From: Deltaproteobacteria bacterium
GTDB lineage: Bacteria; Myxococcota_A; Polyangia; Haliangiales; JADYYK01
NCBI GenBank assembly: GCA_020853705.1
Contig: JADYYK010000200.1
Location: 1 to 64,000, forward strand
Direction: 5' to 3'
DNA: 64,000 nt
Shown: in pieces, positions 1 through 6,809 of the stretch
How positions within the stretch are numbered: position 1 is the first letter of the stretch
Layout of the letters: the number at the start of each line of letters is the position of its first letter
Notes under the pieces: generated by a model
What the model was told of the DNA's origin: nothing
Databases searched by the model: none
What the model saw: only the letters and a program-made list of their open reading frames with translations
Program-made: the position numbers and the translations under genes

Positions 1-120
1 ACGTAATGCTGCGTCTCGAGAGACCACCGGTAAGCCGTGTGCGGGAAATCCGCATGCACGGTTTGAAAGGGGGTCTTACTCAAACACCCACGACAAAGTG
101 GGGAGGAAAGTAGGATCTAC
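1..120 (+). mobile_element. 3' end of a group II intron (domains V and VI)
   Basis: This is the 3' terminus of a group II intron whose body and any encoded reverse transcriptase lie before the window. Domain V is at 32-64: the arms at 32-39 and 57-64 pair, the catalytic AGC triad is at 33-35, an upper stem at 40-44 pairs with 50-54 around a GAAAT loop, and a two-base bulge lies at 55-56. Domain VI follows, with its base formed by 72-80 pairing with 109-117 (including G-U pairs) and an inner stem 87-91/99-103. The intron would end in the usual A-pyrimidine at 119-120. The 3' exon then begins CA-ATG, so the element sits directly in front of the DUF4266 gene. The fold was read by eye. The domain V match is strong, and the exact 3' splice site is inferred. 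Confidence 0.85.
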
Positions 121-122
121 CA
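111..122 (+). promoter_or_regulatory. candidate -10 box inside intron domain VI
   Basis: TAGGAT at 111-116 lies in the 3' strand of intron domain VI, exactly six bases before the ATG at 123. This is the most common spacing of the TANNNT boxes that precede many genes here (for example 23509, 35665, 41108). A purine-rich GGGAGG at 101-106 is too far from the ATG to be an ideal ribosome site. No clear -35 box was found. The intron end may therefore supply a promoter for the gene pair behind it, but this is an inference from spacing only. Confidence 0.35.
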
Positions 123-341
123 ATGCGTGTGCTCCTGTTCGTGATGGCAGTGCTGGTGGCGGTGGCCGCGGGGTGCGCGCGGGTGCATGTCCAGCCCTGG
201 CAGCGCGAGACGCTCTCGAAGCCTGCGATGACGCCGGGGCGTGGCCGCGCCGAGGGCCGCTTCAACCAGCATGCGCGCGGCGCGCGTGAGGGTTCGGAGG
301 GCGGCTACGGCGAGGCCGGCGGTGGTTGCGGATGCAACTGA
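123..341 (+). CDS. DUF4266 small lipoprotein
   Basis: This is a 72-residue lipoprotein of the DUF4266 type. Residues 1-18 form a lipoprotein signal peptide ending in the lipobox AAGC. The mature part keeps the family hallmarks: a QPWQRE segment near the start, a conserved EGSEGGYG stretch and the terminal glycine-cysteine tail ending GGGCGCN. Members are usually encoded directly before a DUF3570 protein, as here, where the two genes overlap by 10 bases. They often occur with ApbE-like flavin transferases and thioredoxin-like proteins, which would lie upstream of the window, beyond the intron. The biochemical role is not established. The group II intron ends two bases before the start codon. 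Confidence 0.85.
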   Translation: MRVLLFVMAVLVAVAAGCARVHVQPWQRETLSKPAMTPGRGRAEGRFNQHARGAREGSEGGYGEAGGGCGCN

Positions 342-1405
342 GGGCGCGGCTGGCCGGGCTGGCGACGCTGCTGGTCTGCGGCGCGGCCGGGTTCGCACGC
401 GCCGATGACACCATCGAGCTGCGCGGGCAGTACTACAAGGAGCGCACCACCACGGTGATCCAGCCGACGCTCGACGTCGAGCTGGACCTGGGGCCGCGCG
501 CCACCATCGGCGGCCACCTGGTGCTCGACAGCATCAGCGCGGCGTCGGTGGCGGCCGGGCAGCAGGCGCGCTTCACCGAGCGCCGCTACGAGGGCGGGCT
601 GCGCGGTCTGTACCGCCTCGGCGAGCAGTTCACGGTGTCGCTGGGCGGCCGGGTCTCCAGCGAGCCCGACTATGTGTCGCGCAACGTCAACGCCGCGCTG
701 GCGGTCGAGCTGTGGGACAAGAACGCGACCTTCGCGGTGTCGTCGGCGCTGTCGTTCGACGACATCAGCGACGCCGCGGTGCCGGGGTCGCAGCTGCGCG
801 AGTCGCTGCGCACGCACTATTTCGGGCTGTCGTGGACGCAGCTCCTCGGTCCGCGCGCGCTGGCGCAGGTCGGCTACGACCTCTTCGTGGCCGACGGCTA
901 CCAGGCCAACCCGTACCGGCAGGTGGTCGCGGGCGGCGTGCCGCTGGCGGAGACGGTGCCCGAGCTGCGCCTGCGCAACGCCGCGTACCTGTCGGCGCGC
1001 ATGTTCGAGCCACGCAGCGAGGTGGTGATGCAGCTCGGCTATCGCTACTACTTCGACGACTGGGGTGTCAGCGGCCACACCCCCGAGGTCAGCCTGACGC
1101 GTGACTTCGGGCGCGATCTCGAGCTGCGCCTGCGCTATCGCTTCTACACCCAGCGCGCGGCGGACTTCTATCGTGAGATCTATGATCGCCAGGAGCGCTT
1201 CTTGACCGACGACGCCAAGCTGGCGCCGTTCGAGGGCCACACCCTGGGCGCGCGCGCGACGCTGCGCCTCGGCTTCCTGCCTGCGAATGGGGCGCTGGCA
1301 CGCTTCCGTGACGGCGAGCTGTCGGCGCTGTACGAGCGCGTCGGGCAGAACAACCGCTTCGGCACCGCGCACGTGGTCGCCGTCGGCCTGATGCTGCCGT
1401 ACTGA
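332..1405 (+). CDS. DUF3570 outer-membrane protein
   Basis: This 357-residue exported protein belongs to the DUF3570 family and is paired with the DUF4266 lipoprotein upstream. A signal peptide covers about residues 1-24, with cleavage near GFARA-DD. The mature part is rich in alternating aromatic and polar strands (for example LGYRYYFDDW and LRLRYRFYTQ) and ends LMLPY, which suggests an outer-membrane beta-barrel. The ATG at 332 is preferred to an in-frame TTG at 326. It overlaps the end of the preceding gene by 10 bases, so translation is probably coupled. The family's function is unknown, but its genomic association with ApbE suggests a link to flavin-dependent or extracellular redox proteins. 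That link is inference. Confidence 0.82.
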   Translation: MQLRARLAGLATLLVCGAAGFARADDTIELRGQYYKERTTTVIQPTLDVELDLGPRATIGGHLVLDSISAASVAAGQQARFTERRYEGGLRGLYRLGEQFTVSLGGRVSSEPDYVSRNVNAALAVELWDKNATFAVSSALSFDDISDAAVPGSQLRESLRTHYFGLSWTQLLGPRALAQVGYDLFVADGYQANPYRQVVAGGVPLAETVPELRLRNAAYLSARMFEPRSEVVMQLGYRYYFDDWGVSGHTPEVSLTRDFGRDLELRLRYRFYTQRAADFYREIYDRQERFLTDDAKLAPFEGHTLGARATLRLGFLPANGALARFRDGELSALYERVGQNNRFGTAHVVAVGLMLPY

Positions 1406-1440
1406 CCACGCCGCGCTGATTCGCGCGTACCATGGCGGGA

Positions 1441-2424
1441 ATGGAACCGGTCCTGGTCACGGGCGCGACGGGGTTCATCGGACGGCGCGTGGTGGCGCGC
1501 CTGGCGGCCGACGGGGTCCGCGTGCGCGCGCTGGTGCTGCCCGCCGAGGCGGCGACGGCGGGCGCGGCCTTCGCGGGTGACGTCGAGGTCCGCGCCGGCG
1601 ACATCAGCGACGCCGCCGCGGTGGCCGCCGCGGCGCGCGGGGTCTCGGGCATCATCCACCTGGCCGCGGTGGTCGGCGACTGGGGCCCCGAGGCGCTGTT
1701 CGAGCGCGTCACCGTGCAGGGCACGCGCAACATCATCGACGGCGCGGTGGCCGCCGGGGTGCGCCTGGTGCTGGCCTCCAGCATCGTCTTCTATGGCGAC
1801 GCGCTGGGTCGCGACGTCTGCGACGAGGCGCATCCGGCGGGCCGGCCGCTGGGCCACTACAGCCGCACCAAGCAGCAGCAGGAGCAGCTGGCCCGCGCGG
1901 CCGAGGCCGAGCGCGGCCTCGCGCTGGTGGTGGTGCGCCCGGGCAACGTGTATGGCGTCGGCAGCAAGCTGTGGGTCGACGAGGTGGTGACGCAGCTTCG
2001 CCGCGGCATGCCGGTGCTGATCGACGGCGGCCACCAGAACGCCGGGCTGGCCCACGTCGACACCGTGGTCGAGGTCCTGGTGCGCGGGCTGCGTACCCCG
2101 GCCGCGCGCGGGCGCAGCTACAACGCCAACGACGGCGGCGACGTGACCTGGGCGCGCTACTTCGGCGACCTGGCGCGCCTGTGCGGGGCGCGCACGCCGC
2201 GCTCGCTGCCGCGCTGGGCGGTGGACGGGCTGGCCCGCGTCGGCGAGGCGGTGTGGACGCGCCTTGGCCGCGCGTCACGGCCGCCGATCACCCGCGAGGC
2301 GGTCAACCTGGTGGGCTCGCACCACCGCACCCCGATCGAGCGCGCGCGTCGCGAGCTCGGCCTGGTGCCGCCGGTGGCCTACGACGACGCCATCCGGGCC
2401 ATCGGACGCAGCTTGAATCGATGA
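1441..2424 (+). CDS. NAD(P)-dependent epimerase/dehydratase (extended SDR)
   Basis: This 327-residue protein is an extended short-chain dehydrogenase of the epimerase/3-beta-hydroxysteroid dehydrogenase type. The nucleotide-binding motif TGATGFIG is at residues 6-13. A catalytic serine lies in LASSIVFYG, and the YSRTK segment near residue 140 is the YxxxK active site. The C-terminal half (HVDTVVEVLVRGLR, then SYNANDGG) is typical of the sugar or steroid epimerase group, but the substrate cannot be read. The ATG at 1441 is chosen over 1432 because TACCAT at 1428-1433, the likely -10 box, covers the earlier ATG and leaves the 7-base gap seen at other leaderless starts. It is convergent with the next gene. 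Confidence 0.85.
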   Translation: MEPVLVTGATGFIGRRVVARLAADGVRVRALVLPAEAATAGAAFAGDVEVRAGDISDAAAVAAAARGVSGIIHLAAVVGDWGPEALFERVTVQGTRNIIDGAVAAGVRLVLASSIVFYGDALGRDVCDEAHPAGRPLGHYSRTKQQQEQLARAAEAERGLALVVVRPGNVYGVGSKLWVDEVVTQLRRGMPVLIDGGHQNAGLAHVDTVVEVLVRGLRTPAARGRSYNANDGGDVTWARYFGDLARLCGARTPRSLPRWAVDGLARVGEAVWTRLGRASRPPITREAVNLVGSHHRTPIERARRELGLVPPVAYDDAIRAIGRSLNR

Positions 2425-2445
2425 AGAAGATCGAGGCGGGGAGGT

Positions 2446-2465
2446 CGCGCCGCCGGGGCGGCGCG
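2446..2465. terminator. GC hairpin between convergent genes
   Basis: A perfect 9-base inverted repeat, CGCGCCGCC (2446-2454) and GGCGGCGCG (2457-2465), lies between the convergent epimerase and AgmX-type lipoprotein genes. There is no U-run on either side. It may be a bidirectional hairpin terminator or RNA stabiliser. The assignment rests on position and stem only. Confidence 0.4.
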
Positions 2466-2470
2466 GTGCG

Positions 2471-4075
2471 CTACGGGCCGACGGGGCGGAAGGCGAAGGC
2501 GTAGTTGATGGTGATGACGATCGGCTTGGCGTGGGGCGGGAACTTCCAGTGCGCCGCCGCCTGCTCCAGGCACGGGGTCATCTCGGCGGGCAGCGTGGTG
2601 GCGCGGGTGGTGACCTGGCTGCCGGTGCCGGTGGGCTCGGGCACCAGGGTGAACTGCCAGCGGCCGGCCGCCGTGGTGCCCATGTCGAGCTGACGCTCGT
2701 AGCAGTGGCGCGCGCCGTTCATGTTGAGGCGCACGATGCGCCGCACGAGATCCTTGTTGCTCTCCAGCGCGGGCGGCGGCTCGGTCGAGGCGCGCTGCTC
2801 CTTCAGATCGCGCGCGGCGCCGGCGACGTCGAACTCGGCGGGCAGCGGCTGGTAGGCCAAGAGCGCGGTGTACACACGGGCGGCGGCCTCGGCGGCCGCG
2901 GTCTCGCGGGTCTTGCCCCACTCGGCGTGCATGGTGGTGCCGACCAGCCAGCCGATCTGGGCCGCGCGGGTCTGGTCGTCGACCACCGGGTAGCTGGCGG
3001 CGGCCGCGAGCAGCTTCTCGATGAGGCCAGCCAGATCGCCCAGGCGACGCTCGGCCATGGCCTCCTGGGCCAGCACCTCGTAGGCCTTGACCGCCTGCGC
3101 CGGCGTCGCCGCGGGGTCGGCCAGCAGCACGGTCAGCACCTGCGCCGCGCCCCCGAGGTCTCCCTTGTCGGCCAGGTACTGCCCGACCTCGAGCAGGTTC
3201 TGCGCCTGCGCCGCGGCGTCACCGCCGAGCCCGCGCACCTCGTCCGACAGCGCGCTTTCGCCGGGGCCGCGCCAGGCCAGCGTGTTGAGCAGGTCGTGGC
3301 GGATCGCGGTCGCCAGCGGCTCTGCCGGCGCCAGCTTGAGCGCGGCCTTGAACGACACCACGGCGTCGCCCAGCTTGCCGGCGCGGCGCCCGGCCCAGGC
3401 CGCGAAGTAGGTCGCGGCCAGGCCATCCTGCGCCAGCTCCTTGCCGTCCACCGCCCCCGGGTTGACCGCGAACTGCGCCCAGGCGCGCTGCTCGGCGTAG
3501 CGCGCGCGCAGCTTCGACTTGGGGAACTGGTCGAGCACGTTGCTGAAGGTCTTGGCCGCGGCCTCGAACTGGCCGGCGCCGTACTGCATGGTCGCCAGCA
3601 TGACCCAGGTGGTCTCGCCGGCGCCCTTCTCGGCGACCGCGGCGTCGAGCATGGTCACCGCCTCGGCGCGCAGCTCGGCCGCCTCGGGCGCGGGCCCGCT
3701 GGCCAGCTTGGCCAGCACCGCGAGGGCGAAGAACTCGGCCTCGTTGGCCATCCTTTGGGCCTTGCCCTTGGCCTTGGCGAAGGCGGCGCGGCGGGCCTCG
3801 ATGCTCAGCGCCTCCTTGGTCTTGGGCAGCGGCTTGGCGGGCGTCAGCACGAAGGCCGGGGCCAGCCCCTCGGGCCGGAAGACGTCGCCGTCGATGACGT
3901 CGTCCTCGAAGTCGAGCACGACCTCGCGCCTGGGCGTCTTGACCACGAACTCCTCGCCCTCCATCTCGACTTCACGCGGCTTGGGCGTGGTGGTGCCATG
4001 CTTGCCCGACGGGCCGCAGCCCAGCCCGATCGCGCCCGTCAGCAGCAGCGCCCCCACGGTCAGCTTCATCGCCAT
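2471..4075 (-). CDS. lipoprotein with TPR-like region and AgmX/PglI-type C-terminal domain
   Basis: This 534-residue lipoprotein has a signal peptide ending in the lipobox GLGC (Cys 20). A charged linker is followed from about residue 85 to 400 by an alanine- and leucine-rich helical region that looks like TPR repeats (for example ATMQYGAGQFEAAAKTFSNV). The last 100 residues form an AgmX/PglI-like, TonB-C-like domain: LNMNGARHCYERQL, a strand GRWQFTLVPEP, and a second cysteine in MTPCLEQAAAHWKFP, giving the usual Cys pair. Such domains act in the periplasm of myxobacterial envelope and motility complexes. A good ribosome site (AAGGGGGAA) precedes the ATG, and only 12 bases separate it from plsC upstream, so the two are probably co-transcribed. 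Confidence 0.75.
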   Translation of the reverse strand: MAMKLTVGALLLTGAIGLGCGPSGKHGTTTPKPREVEMEGEEFVVKTPRREVVLDFEDDVIDGDVFRPEGLAPAFVLTPAKPLPKTKEALSIEARRAAFAKAKGKAQRMANEAEFFALAVLAKLASGPAPEAAELRAEAVTMLDAAVAEKGAGETTWVMLATMQYGAGQFEAAAKTFSNVLDQFPKSKLRARYAEQRAWAQFAVNPGAVDGKELAQDGLAATYFAAWAGRRAGKLGDAVVSFKAALKLAPAEPLATAIRHDLLNTLAWRGPGESALSDEVRGLGGDAAAQAQNLLEVGQYLADKGDLGGAAQVLTVLLADPAATPAQAVKAYEVLAQEAMAERRLGDLAGLIEKLLAAAASYPVVDDQTRAAQIGWLVGTTMHAEWGKTRETAAAEAAARVYTALLAYQPLPAEFDVAGAARDLKEQRASTEPPPALESNKDLVRRIVRLNMNGARHCYERQLDMGTTAAGRWQFTLVPEPTGTGSQVTTRATTLPAEMTPCLEQAAAHWKFPPHAKPIVITINYAFAFRPVGP

Positions 4076-4087
4076 CAGATTCCCCCT

Positions 4088-4951
4088 TCAGTCCACACGA
4101 ACGCCCTGGCTCTTCAGGCGCGCGCGCATCGCGCGGTCCCGTTCGCCCAGCTCTTGAATCGACAGGTGCAGCTGGTCGGCCACCTTCTTCTGCGTGGTCA
4201 ACCGGCTCTTGACGCCCTTGAAGCGGCTCAGATCGATGGGCTCGCCGAAGGTCAAGGTGATGGCGATGCCGCTGCGATCGAGGTTGCTCCTGATCTGCTT
4301 GACGATGTCGTTGAGCAGGCCATTGATGAAGACCGGGATCACCATCAGATCCGGCGGCCCCTCCAGCACCAGGCGCCCGACGCCGGGCTGCGCGGGCAGC
4401 AGGTCGTATGGATCCGGCCCCTTGCCGCGGGTGCCCTCCGGGTGGAACCCGATGGTCGTCTCGGGGTTGTCGAGCAGGCGCACCAGCAGCTCCATGCTGG
4501 CGCGGTTGAGCTCGGCGCGCTCGGGCTCGCGAAAGAACGGCGGATACATCGCCATGCCCGAGATGATGGCGTTGACCGCCAGGCCGGCCGGCGAGTCGTA
4601 GAAGAAGTTGGCGCGCACCGGCGAGTAGATCTGCTTGAAGACCTTGGTCTCGCGCAGCAGGATGCACGCGATGACGTACTGGTCGAAGAACGACCGGTGG
4701 TTGGCCACCAGCAGCGTCGGTCCCGGCGGCCTGAGCGCGCGCATGCGGTCGAGGCCCTCGATGTGCAGCAGGTTCTTGATCGAGGGGTAGACCCAGCGGG
4801 TGCCAAACTGCAGCTGGAACTCGCGCGCGGCGCGCTTGCCGAGCGGCGACAGGTTGATGCGCTCGACCACCGACAGCACCCAGCGCTCCATGCGCTTGAG
4901 CTGCGGATAGTCGCGCAGGGCGGGGAGCTTGCCTGGTTCGGATGCGGCCAT
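4088..4951 (-). CDS. 1-acyl-sn-glycerol-3-phosphate acyltransferase family (PlsC-like)
   Basis: This 287-residue enzyme belongs to the PlsC/LPLAT acyltransferase family, which transfers an acyl chain to lysophosphatidic acid or a related lipid at the membrane. The catalytic block NHRSFFD (NHx4D) is at about residues 84-90, and the glycerophosphate-binding block FHPEGTRGKG is near 170-177. A third block, VIPVFINGLL, follows. The ATG at 4951 is preferred. An in-frame TTG at 4990 would add 13 basic residues and lacks support. It lies between a HEAT-like protein and an AgmX-type lipoprotein, all leftward. The exact acyl acceptor is not determined. Confidence 0.85.
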   Translation of the reverse strand: MAASEPGKLPALRDYPQLKRMERWVLSVVERINLSPLGKRAAREFQLQFGTRWVYPSIKNLLHIEGLDRMRALRPPGPTLLVANHRSFFDQYVIACILLRETKVFKQIYSPVRANFFYDSPAGLAVNAIISGMAMYPPFFREPERAELNRASMELLVRLLDNPETTIGFHPEGTRGKGPDPYDLLPAQPGVGRLVLEGPPDLMVIPVFINGLLNDIVKQIRSNLDRSGIAITLTFGEPIDLSRFKGVKSRLTTQKKVADQLHLSIQELGERDRAMRARLKSQGVRVD

Positions 4952-5002
4952 CGGGCGCCGACTATAGCGATTTCGGGCGGAAAGCTGCAACCGCTGCGGA
5001 GT

Positions 5003-5039
5003 GTGGAGCGTGGGCCGTGGAGCGTGGGCCGTGACCGTG
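5003..5039. repeat. 7-bp periodic repeat (GTGGNNN type)
   Basis: This intergenic stretch reads as successive heptamers GTGGAGC, GTGGGCC, GTGGAGC, GTGGGCC and then a degenerate GTGACCG. It can equally be described as a perfect 14-base direct duplication (5003-5016 and 5017-5030). It lies between two leftward genes. A second array with the same period and a GTGG core on the other strand is at 12156-12204. Confidence 0.6.
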
Positions 5040-5041
5040 GG

Positions 5042-5812
5042 TCAGAGATCGAGGCCAGGCGACGGCGGGCGGCGGCGGCGCGGGCGCGTCGGGCGGCGCG
5101 GCGCGGCGGCGACCGGGTGGCAGCGGATGCGCGACTCGGCGGGGGGCGCGGGGTGCGCGCCGCTGCCGGCCGCGGTCGCGGTCGCGCGCGGTGCGCCGTC
5201 GGGGCGCGCGGTCAGCCCCTTGCGCAGGCGGGTCAGGCGCGGCGACAGCTCGCGCGGCAGCTCGCCCTGGGCCAGCAGCGCCTCCAGCAGCTTGACCGCG
5301 GGCTCGCCGGCGTCGCGGGTCAGCTCCTCCACGAAGGCGGGCAGGTCGACCACCGGGACCTGGGCCACGATGAGCTCGGCGGCCTGGGTGTAGTCGGCCT
5401 CGGTCTCCAGCGAGGCCATCAGCTCGCGCACGCTGGCCTGGGCCAGCCGGTCGGGGTCGGCCAGCACGACGTCGTCGGGGATCTCTGCGCCCAGCTCGCC
5501 GAGCAGCGCCAGCAGCAGCGCCTTGCGCTCGTCGGGCAGCTGCGGGTCGCGCAGGCGCGCGCGGACCTCGCGCAGCACGCGGTCGCCACCCAGCGCGCCG
5601 AGCAGGAAGAACGCCCACGAGGCCTGGCGCTCCGAGGCGCCGCACAGCTTGCGCGCCAGCAACGGGACGCAGCCATTGCCGACCGCGCGCACGCCGGCCA
5701 GGGTGCGCTCGCGCAGCTGCTTGGCGGGCGTAGCTGCCCGTCCGCGCTCGATGGCTTCGAAGCTGGAGGCGATCTGACGCAGCGGCCCGAATGACAGCAG
5801 ATTGGGGTGCAT
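5042..5812 (-). CDS. HEAT-repeat-like helical protein, function unknown
   Basis: This is a 256-residue protein with no recognised enzyme motif. Residues 20-190 are dominated by leucine- and alanine-rich helices in pairs (for example CVPLLARKLCGASERQASW and ALLLALLGELGAEIPDD), consistent with HEAT or armadillo-like repeats that bind other proteins. The last 55 residues are a basic, proline- and arginine-rich tail of low complexity. The ATG at 5812 is chosen over a TTG at 5824. It is supported by a consensus promoter whose -10 box TATTGT (5821-5826) ends 8 bases upstream, so the mRNA should have almost no leader. The protein is probably cytoplasmic, as there is no signal peptide. Confidence 0.65.
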   Translation of the reverse strand: MHPNLLSFGPLRQIASSFEAIERGRAATPAKQLRERTLAGVRAVGNGCVPLLARKLCGASERQASWAFFLLGALGGDRVLREVRARLRDPQLPDERKALLLALLGELGAEIPDDVVLADPDRLAQASVRELMASLETEADYTQAAELIVAQVPVVDLPAFVEELTRDAGEPAVKLLEALLAQGELPRELSPRLTRLRKGLTARPDGAPRATATAAGSGAHPAPPAESRIRCHPVAAAPRRPTRPRRRRPPSPGLDL

Positions 5813-5820
5813 CTCAAGTG

Positions 5821-5849
5821 ACAATACGTAGCATGTATGGCCACGTCAA
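5821..5849 (-). promoter_or_regulatory. sigma70-type promoter of the HEAT-like gene
   Basis: On the minus strand TTGACG (5849-5844) and TATTGT (5826-5821) are separated by exactly 17 bases. The -10 box ends 8 bases before the ATG at 5812, which predicts a leaderless or nearly leaderless transcript. This is one of two places in the window where the start-proximal TANNNT box has a clear TTGACG partner at 17 bases. Confidence 0.65.
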
Positions 5850-5869
5850 CCCCCGAATTCGCTTCGATC

Positions 5870-5899
5870 TTGCGCCAGGCGGGTGACGCGCGAGATAAC
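5870..5899 (+). promoter_or_regulatory. possible promoter of the pyrimidine catabolism operon
   Basis: TTGCGC (5870-5875) and GATAAC (5894-5899) are 18 bases apart and would start an mRNA with a leader of about 25 bases before the ATG at 5931. That leader carries a GGGAG ribosome site around 5917. The match is moderate. No operator palindrome was recognised. Confidence 0.35.
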
Positions 5900-5930
5900 T
5901 TCGCCCCTCAGCAAACGGGAGCGAGACACC

Positions 5931-6809
5931 ATGGCGCGCACAGTGAAGGTGGGGCTGATCCAGGCCGGCAACGTCATCAACGACGAGAAGGCGTCGGTCG
6001 CCGACATCCAGGCGGCGATGCTCGAGAAGCACATGAAGATGATCCACGAGGCCGGACAGAAGGGCGTCCAGATCCTGGGCCTGCAGGAGATCTTCAACGG
6101 CCCCTACTTCTGTCCGTCGCAGAGCCCGCGCTGGTACGACGCCGCCGAGGCGGTGCCCGGCCCGACCGTCGAGACCATGCAGGCGGTCGCCAAGAAGTAC
6201 AACATGGCGATGATCGTCCCGGTCTACGAGCGCGAGATGGCCGGCGTCTACTACAACACCGCCGCCGTGCTCGACCACGACGGGACCTACCTCGGCAAGT
6301 ACCGCAAGACGCACATCCCGCAGGTCAACCCGGGCTTCTTCGAGAAGTTCTACTTCAAGCCCGGCAACCTCGGCTATCCGGTCTTCAAGCTGTCCTCGGG
6401 CATCACCGTCGGCGTGTACATCTGCTACGACCGCCACTTCCCCGAGGGCGCACGCCTGCTGGCGCTGCACGGCGCCGAGATCATCTTCAACCCGTCGGCC
6501 ACCGTGGCCGGCCTGTCGCAGTACCTCTGGCGCCTGGAGCAGCCCGCCCACGCGGTCGCGTCGGGGACCTTCTGGGCTTGCTCGAACCGCGTCGGCACCG
6601 AGGCGCCGTGGAACATCGGCAAGTTCTACGGCAACTCGTACATCGTCGATCCGCGCGGGCAGTTCCTGGCCAGCGCGTCCGAGGACGCCGACGAGCTGGT
6701 CATCGCCGACTGCGATCTGGAGAAGATCGAGGAGGTCCGGCGCACCTGGCAGTTCTTCCGCGACCGGCGCCCCGATCTGTATGGCGACCTGACCAAGGAG
6801 CTGCCCTGA
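5931..6809 (+). CDS. N-carbamoyl-beta-alanine amidohydrolase (beta-ureidopropionase), nitrilase superfamily
   Basis: This 292-residue carbon-nitrogen hydrolase most likely cleaves N-carbamoyl-beta-alanine to beta-alanine, carbon dioxide and ammonia, the last step of reductive pyrimidine degradation. The nitrilase triad is visible: Glu 53 in LGLQEIFNGPYF, Lys 126 in YRKTHIP and Cys 165 in YICYDRHFPEG. Length fits the family. The ATG at 5931 has a GGGAG site upstream and is preferred to the in-frame GTG at 5883. Its stop codon overlaps the start of dihydropyrimidinase by one base (TGATG), so translation is coupled. An N-carbamyl-D-amino-acid hydrolase role is possible, but the permease context favours pyrimidines. 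Confidence 0.88.
   Translation: MARTVKVGLIQAGNVINDEKASVADIQAAMLEKHMKMIHEAGQKGVQILGLQEIFNGPYFCPSQSPRWYDAAEAVPGPTVETMQAVAKKYNMAMIVPVYEREMAGVYYNTAAVLDHDGTYLGKYRKTHIPQVNPGFFEKFYFKPGNLGYPVFKLSSGITVGVYICYDRHFPEGARLLALHGAEIIFNPSATVAGLSQYLWRLEQPAHAVASGTFWACSNRVGTEAPWNIGKFYGNSYIVDPRGQFLASASEDADELVIADCDLEKIEEVRRTWQFFRDRRPDLYGDLTKELP

Noticed and set aside
101..106. GGGAGG in the intron as the ribosome site of the DUF4266 gene
   Set aside because: Its distance of 16 bases from the ATG is too long for a normal Shine-Dalgarno site. The -10-like TAGGAT is a better explanation of the spacing.
2531..5794. A 1087-codon open frame on the plus strand
   Set aside because: It is antisense to three well-supported leftward genes (AgmX-type lipoprotein, PlsC, HEAT-like). 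Its composition is low-complexity Gln, Arg and Gly, as expected for the complement of GC-rich genes.
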